Shown here: piece by piece, positions 34,517 to 43,308 of the stretch
Layout: each line of letters begins with the position of its first letter
Position numbering within the stretch: the first letter of the stretch is position 1
NCBI RefSeq assembly: GCF_000019185.1
Contig: NC_010334.1
Coordinates: 4,278,001 to 4,342,000 of the forward strand
Origin: Shewanella halifaxensis HAW-EB4
GTDB taxonomy: Bacteria > Pseudomonadota > Gammaproteobacteria > Enterobacterales > Shewanellaceae
Reading direction: 5' to 3'
DNA: 64,000 nucleotides
Notes under the pieces: model-generated
The model's input: only the letters and a program-made list of their open reading frames with translations
What the model was told of the DNA's origin: nothing
Databases searched by the model: none
Position numbers and translations under genes: made by a program

Positions 34517-36034
34517 ATGACTTTGAGTTATAAGGGTACCATTAGCATTTTCGCACTACTCATTTGCGTGAGTAGTGCCCAACTCATCTACCTATCTCTC
34601 CCCTCCAGCTCAAGCATAACCACCCTAAATCACAGACAGTATCGGCAAGATATTGACGCCTTTATTGATGCAATTAAGCAGCACTCAGCCTTTGCCGCCA
34701 TGGAGCCTGAGCGTGTAACCGCTATCACAGAGGCAAGCCACGCACTGCTGCAGTCAGCGACTAACAGCAATGATGCTGCGCGATTAGAGCTGCAACTGTT
34801 ACAGCTACTGAGTCAACTTAACGACCCCGGCGCCTCAGCTCAGCGGCCTATAAACGGCGTGTACGACACTAACCGTCAGCTGCAACTCCCAATAGAGATA
34901 CGCTTTGATGGCCAATACTGGCACGCATTTTACCAAGATGGAGCAATGCTTGAGCCAGATTTTCCTTACCTGACGCATATCGATGGACTCCCCATGATAC
35001 GCTGGGTTGAGGCAAGCCAGGGCTATCTTGCCGACTCAATAAAACTATCGACTCAGGCGCAAAGCACTTGGATAAGACAGATCGCAAGATTAAGGCTCGA
35101 TATTGGCCTTAGTGATAGAGATGAAACCCTAATAACTCTGAGTAATGGGGAAGCTAATCTGCAATACCCTCTCAAGCTAACACGAAACCAGCGGCATGCT
35201 GCAAAGGTAACGCCATTAGAAGCTAATGCCTTAGAAGCTAATTCCTTAGAAGCTAATAGCCTAGAAGCGAGCAAGCCCCAAGGTGTAGTCCGCCTAAGCA
35301 CAAATATAGATTTAACCACCATCACTGAGCTCTCAAAGCAATTAGCGCAACTAAGCACCGAGCATGGTTCGCCGCTTATTATCGATATCCGCGCAATTAA
35401 GCAGCCGCAACCCTTGCTTATGGCTTGGCTGTTTAGCCAGTTTTCTCAACAAAATAAGCCGCAAAGTATCGGCTTATTACAATACAAGCGCTTTGCGACA
35501 TCTAGAGCCGATCAACTGCCGAGGCATTACATACCGATGTCAAAGTTAAGCTTTTTTGAACAAGCAGCGCTAAATAACCAAGGGTTTGATACTCGTAAGG
35601 GTCCAACATCAGCATTTAGCGATTACCTAGTACGTCGATATAATCCAAGAGTGGATGATAAAAGCCAGCAGCAGACTCACCGTCTCAGCTTATTAGTTGA
35701 TTCTAGTTGCGAGCTAGAATGCGAATGGATTGCCCTCGCCTCACTGCAATGGCCAAGTGTCGAGCTCATTGGTGAAACCACCCGTGGAAGCCTAAGCCCG
35801 CGTTATCATGTGACTTTGCCCAACAGTGGCATTGAGGTGCAATTTAGTAAGGCTGTGGTATATGCGCCTTCCGGTCAGCTGATCTCGGGTATTGGCCTTG
35901 GCCCTGCAATACAACTCAATCAACTCGATTTTGAAGACAATAATATTGCTGAACTTATCGCAGCCAAGAGATTAGACCGATCCTTAGCGCCATTAAAGGG
36001 CACTGTCGCAATCGTTTCCCCAGCCAAACGTTAG
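34517..36034 (+). CDS. S41-like exported protease homologue with degenerate active site
   Basis: A 505-residue protein with an N-terminal signal or anchor (about 10-28), a helical domain and a C-terminal half that resembles tail-specific S41 peptidases: PLIIDIRAI, LSLLVDSSCELECEWIALAS, then ELIGETTRGSLSPRYHVTLPNSG. In active S41 enzymes the third of these holds a serine before AxxE; here the equivalent region reads ELECEW without an obvious serine, so activity is doubtful. A 15-base in-frame repeat (LEANA, LEANS, LEANS) lies at about residues 234-250. ATG 34517 has AGGG 6 bases upstream. It follows pldA by 81 bases and may be co-transcribed. Confidence 0.65.
   Translation: MTLSYKGTISIFALLICVSSAQLIYLSLPSSSSITTLNHRQYRQDIDAFIDAIKQHSAFAAMEPERVTAITEASHALLQSATNSNDAARLELQLLQLLSQLNDPGASAQRPINGVYDTNRQLQLPIEIRFDGQYWHAFYQDGAMLEPDFPYLTHIDGLPMIRWVEASQGYLADSIKLSTQAQSTWIRQIARLRLDIGLSDRDETLITLSNGEANLQYPLKLTRNQRHAAKVTPLEANALEANSLEANSLEASKPQGVVRLSTNIDLTTITELSKQLAQLSTEHGSPLIIDIRAIKQPQPLLMAWLFSQFSQQNKPQSIGLLQYKRFATSRADQLPRHYIPMSKLSFFEQAALNNQGFDTRKGPTSAFSDYLVRRYNPRVDDKSQQQTHRLSLLVDSSCELECEWIALASLQWPSVELIGETTRGSLSPRYHVTLPNSGIEVQFSKAVVYAPSGQLISGIGLGPAIQLNQLDFEDNNIAELIAAKRLDRSLAPLKGTVAIVSPAKR
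35216..35270 (+). repeat. 15-bp in-frame tandem repeat
   Basis: Three near-identical units of TTAGAAGCTAATNCC (35216, 35231, 35246) and a decayed fourth. They encode LEAN(A/S) repeats in a linker of the S41-like protein. Confidence 0.8.
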
Positions 36035-36130
36035 CGATTATCTGCTAGCAAATGCTGATTAATGTCATTTTTTTCTATGATAATAAGCGAATTCATTCCA
36101 TCACCAGGCTAACTAAGGTATAAGGGCCCA

Positions 36131-36991
36131 ATGAAAACCCCAAAACGACTCCAACCTTTGGTTGATGAAGGACTAATTGACGAAGTCATTCGTCCATTAA
36201 TGAGCGGCAAAGAAGCCGATGTATACATAGTTAGATGTGGCGACGATGTTCGTTGTGCCAAAATTTATAAAGAAGCTGATAAGCGCAGCTTTAAGAAAGC
36301 CGTCGAATACCGCGAAGGACGTAAGGGTCGCAACTCTCGTCGAGCAAGGGCGATGGAGAAAGGATCTAACTACGGACGCCAAGAACAAGAGCAGGCGTGG
36401 CAAAATGCCGAGGTCGATGCACTGTTTCGTCTAGCTAATGCTGGCGTACGTGTGCCTACGCCTTATGGCTGTTTCGATGGTGTGCTACTAATGGAGCTTA
36501 TCACCGATGAAGCTGGCTATGTCGCGCCACGACTTAACGATGTCACTCTGAGCGCCGATATGGCCATAGCGCACCACGCCATGGTGATGAAAGATGTGCA
36601 GCGTATGCTCTGTGCCGGTCTTATTCACGGTGACTTATCAGAGTTTAACGTGTTACTAGACCATACCGGGCCTGTGATTATTGATCTGCCACAAGCGGTC
36701 GATGCCGCAGCAAACAATAACGCTAAACGCATGCTACTACGTGATGTGAATAATATGACTCAGTATTATGGTCAGTTTGCACCAGAACTGCTGAGCAGTA
36801 AATATGCCCAAGAGATGTGGCTAAAGTTCGAGTCTGGTAAGTTGTCACCAGAGACTGAGTTAACTGGTCAGTTTGTTGAGAGCGAGCAAAGCGCCGATAT
36901 TGAAGCTGTGCTGGCCGAGATCCAAGCCGCGTTTGAAGAGGAGCAAGATAGAAAAGCGCGGATCCAAGCTGAAACGGAAGATGAGTTTTAA
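36131..36991 (+). CDS. RIO-type serine protein kinase
   Basis: A 286-residue kinase of the RIO1-like bacterial group. Visible are the ATP-binding start SGKEADVYIVRCGDDVRCAKIYKE with its lysine, the flexible-loop region NYGRQEQEQAWQNAEVDAL, the catalytic loop LIHGDLSEFNVLL, and the metal-binding motif VIIDLPQAVD. These are the hallmarks of RIO kinases, which in other organisms act on ribosome maturation; the substrate in bacteria is unknown. The C-terminus is acidic (EEEQDRKARIQAETEDEF). It has its own start region (AAGGG before ATG) and a strong terminator downstream. Confidence 0.9.
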   Translation: MKTPKRLQPLVDEGLIDEVIRPLMSGKEADVYIVRCGDDVRCAKIYKEADKRSFKKAVEYREGRKGRNSRRARAMEKGSNYGRQEQEQAWQNAEVDALFRLANAGVRVPTPYGCFDGVLLMELITDEAGYVAPRLNDVTLSADMAIAHHAMVMKDVQRMLCAGLIHGDLSEFNVLLDHTGPVIIDLPQAVDAAANNNAKRMLLRDVNNMTQYYGQFAPELLSSKYAQEMWLKFESGKLSPETELTGQFVESEQSADIEAVLAEIQAAFEEEQDRKARIQAETEDEF

Positions 36992-37040
36992 TCGCTATCT
37001 AGCTATGCAGACTACTGCCATTAATAGCTGATATATACCA

Positions 37041-37080
37041 AATAAAAAAGCCCTGCAATGTCGCCATTGCAGGGCTTTTG
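37041..37080. terminator. Bidirectional terminator
   Basis: A 12-bp perfect stem (37049-37060 with 37065-37076), loop TCGC, with T-rich flanks on both strands. It separates the RIO kinase gene from the convergent peroxiredoxin gene. Confidence 0.92.
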
Positions 37081-37116
37081 AATCTATCCTTTCTATTCAT
37101 CTAAAGTCCTTTGCCC

Positions 37117-37665
37117 TCAAGGAGCTGTTGACTCAGGATTTTCCTTCTCAATATTAAGTTCAGCCAAATTCGCGGCGATATCTTCGGCTGCGGTTTTAGC
37201 ATTGATATCTTCATCAATCTTTAAAATCTTACCGTCAGTGCCAATGTAGAATGTCACCCGGCTCGCAACGCGAACAAAATTAAGCACATCATATGCCTTA
37301 GCGGTCTCTTTGCTAGGATCGCTAAGCATTGGGAAATCGGCTTTTTGCTCACGGGCAAAGGCTTGGTTATCCTCTAAATCATCCACGCTGGCCATCATAT
37401 ACACGGCGTTATACTCACGAATTAGGTGACCCTTTTCGACTAACGACTTACATTCCAAGGTGCAGCCATAGGTATTGGCCATGGGGTACCAAGCCAAAAC
37501 TAAAGTCTGTTTACCTTTGTAATCACTGAGTTGATAAAAATGACCATCGGTTGCCTGTAACTTAAAATCAGGCGCCATATCACCGACTTTAAGATCTGTT
37601 GCCAGAGCGCTCAATGGTAGAAGTAATAACGCTATAAATCCAAATTTTGAAAGCTGTTTAATCAT
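37117..37665 (-). CDS. Exported peroxiredoxin (AhpC/TSA, Bcp-like)
   Basis: A 182-residue thioredoxin-fold peroxidase with a signal peptide (LLLLPLSALA-TD), so it should work in the periplasm. The peroxidatic cysteine lies in YPMANTYGCTLECKSL, where YG replaces the usual PG, and a second cysteine follows after three residues. VASRVTFYIGTDGKI is the conserved distal motif, with the catalytic Arg in RV. It would reduce H2O2 or organic peroxides; the electron donor is unknown. It is transcribed alone towards the RIO kinase gene. Confidence 0.85.
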   Translation of the reverse strand: MIKQLSKFGFIALLLLPLSALATDLKVGDMAPDFKLQATDGHFYQLSDYKGKQTLVLAWYPMANTYGCTLECKSLVEKGHLIREYNAVYMMASVDDLEDNQAFAREQKADFPMLSDPSKETAKAYDVLNFVRVASRVTFYIGTDGKILKIDEDINAKTAAEDIAANLAELNIEKENPESTAP

Positions 37666-37786
37666 AGTCCTATCGCCTTATCAATTATCCCTGTTTTTTA
37701 TACCAGTGTTTTTTATTACCTGCGTTTGTAATTACCAGCCTCTTTTATTACCTGTGCCTTCTATTATAAGCCGCCTGTTCTCGCCT

Positions 37787-38209
37787 CTAGCTCATGCACT
37801 CAAATGCTAAGTCGTAGGCTTTACCTAAATCGACCGTTTTAGGCCTATGCAACTTGAGCTCACTACAGCGTTTATCGGTGGCTCGCAGTGTTGCGGGATG
37901 AACAAACTCAACCTCGACCTCAACGCTGGCTAAAATGGCACCTTCCATTAAAAAAGTGCCTGCTCCACCCGCACCTTGGCCAGTTGTCGCACGTCGGTTG
38001 AGCACTAACTTATCAAGATTATGCTCCTTGATATAGGTCTTGATTAGCGCGATAAACTCACGAGTTTCTACTTGAGTCGGGTTTTTCACTAAGCTAAATT
38101 TATTCACCTTAGGCGCGATAACTTGATGAGTATCCCTCGTTCCCGACAAGGTAACCAGTCTCACTTCATTGGCCTTTAAAAATACCCCACAAACGACCTG
38201 CTCAGTCAT
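37787..38209 (-). CDS. DUF3010 family protein
   Basis: A 140-residue cytoplasmic protein that fits the uncharacterised DUF3010 family of marine gammaproteobacteria, with a strand-rich start (VVCGVFLKANEVRLVTL), NRRATTGQGAGGAGTFLMEGAIL and the end KTVDLGKAYDLAFEC. ATG 38209 is chosen because GGAG lies 5 bases upstream; a TTG 18 bases earlier is unlikely. The overall pattern is reminiscent of an RNase H-like fold, but no catalytic residues can be named. Family name from memory. Confidence 0.75.
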   Translation of the reverse strand: MTEQVVCGVFLKANEVRLVTLSGTRDTHQVIAPKVNKFSLVKNPTQVETREFIALIKTYIKEHNLDKLVLNRRATTGQGAGGAGTFLMEGAILASVEVEVEFVHPATLRATDKRCSELKLHRPKTVDLGKAYDLAFECMS

Positions 38210-38240
38210 CTTGACTCCAAACAACAATGCTATTGGTAAA

Positions 38241-38268
38241 TAAAAACGTCAGCCTTGATGGGCTGACG
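38241..38268 (-). terminator. Terminator of the large anchored protein gene
   Basis: An 8-bp perfect stem (38247-38254 with 38261-38268); the minus strand has TTTTT after it. Confidence 0.8.
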
Positions 38269-38313
38269 CTTGCGATTGCTCATTATGGCATAATACTAAT
38301 CAGTATAGATGCA

Positions 38314-40038
38314 TTATTCAGTTGAACGCGAGTTCATGTGAGAGTCGATTTCAAAGCCTTTCTGGTCGATATCTAGACTAAACTTAACGCGCATATCATA
38401 GTCTTTCATCATCTCTAGATCTTCAGGAATAGGCTCGCCCGTTAGTTCAATAAAGGTCAGCAGAGGCTTAAACATCTTCATGTAATCGGCAGACATCACC
38501 ATCAAGCCATTATTGACTAAAAGATCAGTCTCTAAGCTATTAGCTATCGCTTCACCTTTATCACCTGCAAACAACACCAAGTGATTACCCTTAATCGCCA
38601 ATTTAGGTGAGATATTAACTTCTGCAGGCATTGGGATAATCGTATTAAGATCTATTGCGTTACCATTAGCTGATAGCTGAATATTGGCCAACTCAGGTGC
38701 AAAAGGCTTCACAAGGTTAAATAGCATACTTGGGTTTTCAGCAGACAGGCTCACTACCGCATCTAAACTTTCAAGCTGTGGATTATCTAAGTCGTCACTG
38801 ATCTTATAATCGATAAGCGACACTCCTACCCCCTTCACGCCATTTGCCATGCCAGTAAACATGCCTAACATCCCCGGACTCTGCTGGCTCATTTGAGCTT
38901 GCATTTCAGCCAAAGGTCCACACTGGTATTCAGGCGTTAACATGTCGTCCCAAATGGCCGTTAATGACGGCACCATCTGATTCACATCAATTCCAAGTCC
39001 GAAGGTAAACACATTACTGTCAGTGTCTTGTACATAAGGTGGAATATAACCACGTAGGGTTTGATAGGCATTTAGCAGCACTAGATTATTACTTTCTACT
39101 ACGGTTCTAAAACCAAATGTGCTTTCTTTATCGGTCACTTTAAGCTCATCATAACCAGCCACAGTCCGCGGCCAGTTATCTGCAATCGATGCCAGTTCCT
39201 GCTGACACGCTGGCGTTCTAAGTTCTACCAGAGGGTCTTCTTCAAGCATTTCAAATAGCTTAGATAGCTGACCCGCAAGTTGATTTCCGTCGGTACTGGT
39301 TAACGCCGTCACGATCTCTTTATGATTGATGTAGCTGATACCTTCGTTCATAAAGCCATATTTCTTGATGATCTCTTCAATAATATGCGCATCGACAATT
39401 GAGTTATCTACTGGCGTCACGCCTAGCGCAGTTTCCAGTAACACAGTTTCACTCAATGAGGTGGTTATTGTTGAGGTTAACAGGCCATCATGGACTGCAA
39501 AAATCAAATTAACATGCTCTTTTTCGCTTTCATCTGTGAGCTGATAACTACGGTAATCGACGCCTTTCAGATTGGCATTTGTATGAGTAAAGCCACTTTC
39601 AGCCTCCGCTTTATCGAGCAGTGCCCAAATCGCATCGGCATTTGCGACTTCCACTTTAATCACAGGCATCAAGCCAAGCGTATAGAAATAGCTACGAATA
39701 TTTTCAGCAAGACCAAAGGTTTGAATAAAGGTGCTACCGTCTTTCATCGACGCCATATATGACTTTGCAAGGCTTAATAAGAACTTTGCTCTAGGATCGG
39801 TTTCTTGTTTGAGTTCATCTAAGGCCCCAACAGGATACTGTCTGTAGGCCTCAGAAAGTGAGTTGATATAAGACTTGATTGGGAAAGGTTGCAACTGAGC
39901 AGAAAAAATCGGGGTATCCGCTGGCACATAGCTTAGTACAGCGTTATCGCTTGTCGACATTTGCGTTGATTGCTGGCTATACCAATATCCACCAGCACCC
40001 GCAGCGACAACCACTGCAGCAATAAGCATCTTATTCAT
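38314..40038 (-). CDS. Large anchored periplasmic protein of unknown function
   Basis: A 574-residue protein with a very short N-terminal membrane segment (about 4-22, LIAAVVVAAGAGGYWYS) and otherwise soluble, acidic sequence, so it is an inner-membrane-anchored periplasmic protein or a lipid-free exported one. Stretches such as YVPADTPIFSAQL near the start and MRVKFSLDIDQKGFEIDS near the end resemble DUF3352-type proteins; the match is weak. Cysteine pairs occur in ACQQEL and YQCGPL. GGAG lies 6 bases before ATG. No catalytic motif was seen. Confidence 0.6.
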   Translation of the reverse strand: MNKMLIAAVVVAAGAGGYWYSQQSTQMSTSDNAVLSYVPADTPIFSAQLQPFPIKSYINSLSEAYRQYPVGALDELKQETDPRAKFLLSLAKSYMASMKDGSTFIQTFGLAENIRSYFYTLGLMPVIKVEVANADAIWALLDKAEAESGFTHTNANLKGVDYRSYQLTDESEKEHVNLIFAVHDGLLTSTITTSLSETVLLETALGVTPVDNSIVDAHIIEEIIKKYGFMNEGISYINHKEIVTALTSTDGNQLAGQLSKLFEMLEEDPLVELRTPACQQELASIADNWPRTVAGYDELKVTDKESTFGFRTVVESNNLVLLNAYQTLRGYIPPYVQDTDSNVFTFGLGIDVNQMVPSLTAIWDDMLTPEYQCGPLAEMQAQMSQQSPGMLGMFTGMANGVKGVGVSLIDYKISDDLDNPQLESLDAVVSLSAENPSMLFNLVKPFAPELANIQLSANGNAIDLNTIIPMPAEVNISPKLAIKGNHLVLFAGDKGEAIANSLETDLLVNNGLMVMSADYMKMFKPLLTFIELTGEPIPEDLEMMKDYDMRVKFSLDIDQKGFEIDSHMNSRSTE

Positions 40039-40126
40039 TCAAAACTCCATTTGATAATTCAATTAATCCAGTAAAAAAAGCGGCGCAAGATGTTGCAGAA
40101 TTAATACTACAACATTGTTAATGATT

Positions 40127-40152
40127 AATACCAATCAGTATAAGAAGTTGAT
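40127..40152 (+). repeat. Solitary end of the MITE-like family
   Basis: AATACCAATCAGTATAAG followed by AAGTTGAT repeats the left end of the element at 26098 almost base for base. I could not find the opposite inverted end within the gap, so it is a fragment or a diverged copy. Confidence 0.55.
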
Positions 40153-40413
40153 ACGAGGTAAAACGAAAAGTCAGTGCGATACAGCGAAGCAAGCGCGAAG
40201 GTAGACTGAGTAAATAAAACAAATGCCAGCCCTAAAAACGTAAAAACCCCAGGCAACCTTGCATAACAAGGCTACCTGAGGACAACTCGCTTGATAAGCA
40301 GGCGCTAGCAAGCCAATCAAAGCACTCGGATCTCGCGCCCCTTGGCGTCAAGAATCGAGCTTGGTTTATCTGGTTACTGACAGCTCTGCCTGCAATATTT
40401 AGCTGATTTAGAT

Positions 40414-40478
40414 GCCTAACATTCAAGCCTAACATTCAAGCCTAACATTCAAGCCTAACATTCAAGCCTGACATCCAA
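40414..40478 (+). repeat. 13-bp tandem repeat, five copies
   Basis: Four identical units of GCCTAACATTCAA and a fifth with two changes run head to tail without spacers. The repeat is non-coding and not a CRISPR because there are no spacers. Confidence 0.9.
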
Positions 40479-40764
40479 TCAGTGGAAGACTAAATCTTGC
40501 GTGACCCAGTTAGGCCGACACAGAACAGTTCCCTAAAACCATCTACGGGAATCTAAAACTATAGCCCAAAAAAATAGCTGTGCATAACGCTGTGAGTAAA
40601 AATGTACAAAAATAAACAAAGTTTAATACTAAAGAACTAAACCCCTTTAGTAACACCAGCTTACAAAAAATGGCATTTTGCATGCAACATTATAATCATG
40701 CGCCGCAAGTGGTACGATTGTGCCACTTAGCAACTCGATAACCTGAGCCATTCTAACTGCAAGA

Positions 40765-41535
40765 TTAGATATCGTAGTGCAGACCACATTCACGCTTTAA
40801 TCCATTAAAACGCGTCTCCTCTTCACTCATTCCCAGCTCTAGCGGCTTACTCGAATGGGTGTCGCCCACAGAGACATAACCTTGCTCCCATAATGGGTGG
40901 TAAGGCAGTTCAAACTCGGTTAAATACTCATGCACCTGTTTATTGTTCCAATCGATAATTGGCAGGATTTTGTAGCGCTGGCCGTGAATCGCCAAAATCG
41001 GCAGAGCCTCACGAGTACTCGATTGAGAACGCCTCAACCCGGCAAACCAAGTGCCAATCTCTTGCTCAGCCAAGGCTCGTTGCATAGGCTCAACTTTGTT
41101 GATCTGGTTATATTTATCCAAACCGTCTAGGTCTTGCTCCCACAACTTACCAAAGCGCGCCTCTTGCCACGCAGCGCTATAAGGCGATGCATACACCTTG
41201 AGATTAAGCGATAGCCTTGCGGTCAACTCATCGATAAATTGATAGGTTTCGCTAAAGAGGTAACCGGTATCGGTGAGCAGCACTGGGATATCCGCTTTTT
41301 CAGCGCTAACCATATGCAGCATTACCGCCGCTTGGATCCCAAAACTTGACGATAACCCATGATTACCCGGCAAGTAATTTAATCCCCAGCGCACCCGCTC
41401 AATCGGTGTCAGCTGAGCCAAAAACTCATTGACTCGCTTTAATTCTGCTTGCTGCTCTACTTTAGGCGCGCTCAATAACGCCTTGAGCGCAGTTGATGTA
41501 ATCACCGGATCAGCAATATTATGAGTATCAACCAT
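40765..41535 (-). CDS. cysH: PAPS reductase
   Basis: A 256-residue enzyme that reduces PAPS to sulfite with thioredoxin or glutaredoxin. The PP-loop-like SSSFGIQAAVMLH, the LLTDTGYLF region, TWFAGLRRSQSSTRE and the C-terminal ECGLH motif, which carries the single catalytic cysteine, are present. It lacks the two CC pairs of iron-sulfur APS reductases, in agreement with a PAPS-dependent enzyme and the presence of CysC. ATG 41535 has AGGA 6 bases upstream and overlaps the cysI end by 8 bases; a longer ATG start adds an unlikely leader. Confidence 0.95.
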   Translation of the reverse strand: MVDTHNIADPVITSTALKALLSAPKVEQQAELKRVNEFLAQLTPIERVRWGLNYLPGNHGLSSSFGIQAAVMLHMVSAEKADIPVLLTDTGYLFSETYQFIDELTARLSLNLKVYASPYSAAWQEARFGKLWEQDLDGLDKYNQINKVEPMQRALAEQEIGTWFAGLRRSQSSTREALPILAIHGQRYKILPIIDWNNKQVHEYLTEFELPYHPLWEQGYVSVGDTHSSKPLELGMSEEETRFNGLKRECGLHYDI

Positions 41536-43225
41536 GAAAGTCCTTAGCCGCATCATTTACAGCCGCAACAACGCCGCTACGCACGGTGTAGTTACCAAAC
41601 GTTTCACCCGCTTGGCGCTGTGAAGCATATTGTGCAAACAGGGTATCTAATTGGTCAAGGATCTCCGCTTCTTGGATATTTTCACGATATAATTTGTTCA
41701 GACGTGTACCTTCAAAACTGGCGCCCAAATAGAGGTTGTAACGACCAGGCGCTTTACCCACTAAACCAATTTCAGCCGCAAAGGGTCTAGCGCAGCCATT
41801 AGGGCAACCCGTCATACGAATAACGATGCCTTGGTCGAGGAAACCATGCTTTTGTTGCAGCGCCTCAACCTTAGTCAAAAAGTCGGGGAAATAACGCTCG
41901 GCTTCGGCCATCGCCAGTGCGCAAGTTGGCAATGCCACACAGGCAATAGAGTGGCCACGTGTTTCGGTGATAAGCTTGCCGAGTAAGCCATACTGTCTTG
42001 CTAAGCCTTCAATCTGCTCCTTGTCTGCACTCGCTACCCCAGCAATTATCATATTCTGGTTTGAGGTCATGCGAAAATCACCTCTGTGAATTTTTGCTAT
42101 CTCTCTTAGGCCTGTTTGCAGCGGCTGACCCGGTAAGTCTTTAACACGGCCGCCTTCGATAAACAGGGTTAAGTGCCAATTATCATCGACGCCCTGCTTC
42201 CAGCCATAACGGTCACCGCGATCGCCAATCACCACATCACGTCTAGGCTCAAACTTAATGCCTGTGCGCGCCTCGATTTCAGCCTTAAAGGTCTCAAACC
42301 CATGCTTCACTATGGTGTACTTTAGGCGTGATAACTTACGGTTTTCACGATTACCCCAGTCACGCTGAATCGTCATCACCGCTTCGGCAAACTTTAAGGA
42401 ATCTTCGGCCTTAATATAACCAAAGTCATCAGCCAAGCGTGGGAAGGTCGAGACTTCACCATGGGTCGAGCCCATGCCCCCACCCGCTACCATATTAAAG
42501 CCTACTAACTCATCACCTTCGGCAACGGCAATAAAGCCCAGATCGTTAGTGTAAACATCCACATCATTATCTGGCGGCACGGCAACCGCCATCTTAAATT
42601 TACGTGGCAGATAGGTTTGACCGTAAACCGGCTCCACCTCTTCCCCCTCAGTGGTCACAAGCTTCTCGTTATCGAGCCAGATCTCGGCGTAAGCCTTGGT
42701 ATGTGGCAACATGTTATCCGATAGCTGTTTTGCATAAGCATAAGCTTGTTGATGCAGCTTAGACTCAACGGGGTTTGGGTTACACATCACGTTGCGGTTT
42801 ACATCACCACATGCAGCGATAGAGTCCAACGCTTCTCTGTCGAGATCTTGAATGATCGTCTTCAGGTTACGCTTGGGAATACCATGATACTGAAACGTTT
42901 GACGCGTCGTTAAACGGATACTGTTTGCGCTTGTCAGGTTCGAGGCAATTTTATCGACCGCTAACCACTGCTCTGGCGAACATACGCCACCCGCCACACG
43001 AGCACGCAACATAAAGCTATATAGAGGCTCTAGTTTTTGCTCTTTTCGCTCGTTACGCAGGTCGCGATCGTCTTGCTGGTAAAAACCATGGAACTTGATC
43101 AACTGTTGATCGCCTTCACTAAATGCACCGGTGACTGCGGTATTCAAACCCTGTTGGATCGTACCGCGCAGGTAATCACTGTCGGTTTTTAGGTATTCAT
43201 TTACTGCTAACTTTTGCTCACTCAT
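41528..43225 (-). CDS. cysI: Sulfite reductase hemoprotein subunit
   Basis: A 565-residue subunit that reduces sulfite to sulfide at a coupled siroheme-[4Fe-4S] centre. The cluster cysteines are seen in CVALPTC (two) and TGCPNGC (two) in the last third. The TRQTFQYHGIPKRNLK segment and the repeated RLTTRQ/RMTSNQ-type nitrite/sulfite reductase motifs are present. Length is close to E. coli CysI (570). It is in an operon cysJ-cysI-cysH with an 83-base gap from cysJ. Confidence 0.97.
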   Translation of the reverse strand: MSEQKLAVNEYLKTDSDYLRGTIQQGLNTAVTGAFSEGDQQLIKFHGFYQQDDRDLRNERKEQKLEPLYSFMLRARVAGGVCSPEQWLAVDKIASNLTSANSIRLTTRQTFQYHGIPKRNLKTIIQDLDREALDSIAACGDVNRNVMCNPNPVESKLHQQAYAYAKQLSDNMLPHTKAYAEIWLDNEKLVTTEGEEVEPVYGQTYLPRKFKMAVAVPPDNDVDVYTNDLGFIAVAEGDELVGFNMVAGGGMGSTHGEVSTFPRLADDFGYIKAEDSLKFAEAVMTIQRDWGNRENRKLSRLKYTIVKHGFETFKAEIEARTGIKFEPRRDVVIGDRGDRYGWKQGVDDNWHLTLFIEGGRVKDLPGQPLQTGLREIAKIHRGDFRMTSNQNMIIAGVASADKEQIEGLARQYGLLGKLITETRGHSIACVALPTCALAMAEAERYFPDFLTKVEALQQKHGFLDQGIVIRMTGCPNGCARPFAAEIGLVGKAPGRYNLYLGASFEGTRLNKLYRENIQEAEILDQLDTLFAQYASQRQAGETFGNYTVRSGVVAAVNDAAKDFHG

Positions 43226-43308
43226 GGCAAGGTACTCTCTTCAAATTCTTTTCTGCTCTCGCGCCAGTTAAACCCTAGCGTCGCTGATCATTGCTTTGCT
43301 TGTTTAAA

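Larger units (their letters stand above)
40039..40764. other. 726-base non-coding gap
   Basis: It contains a copy of the MITE end near 40127, a five-fold 13-bp repeat (40414-40478) and an A/T-rich stretch before cysH's terminus. The short leftward frame around 40232-40435 is not convincing. Confidence 0.5.

Noticed and set aside
40414..40478. CRISPR array
   Set aside because: The 13-bp units are directly adjacent with no spacers, and no cas genes are present.
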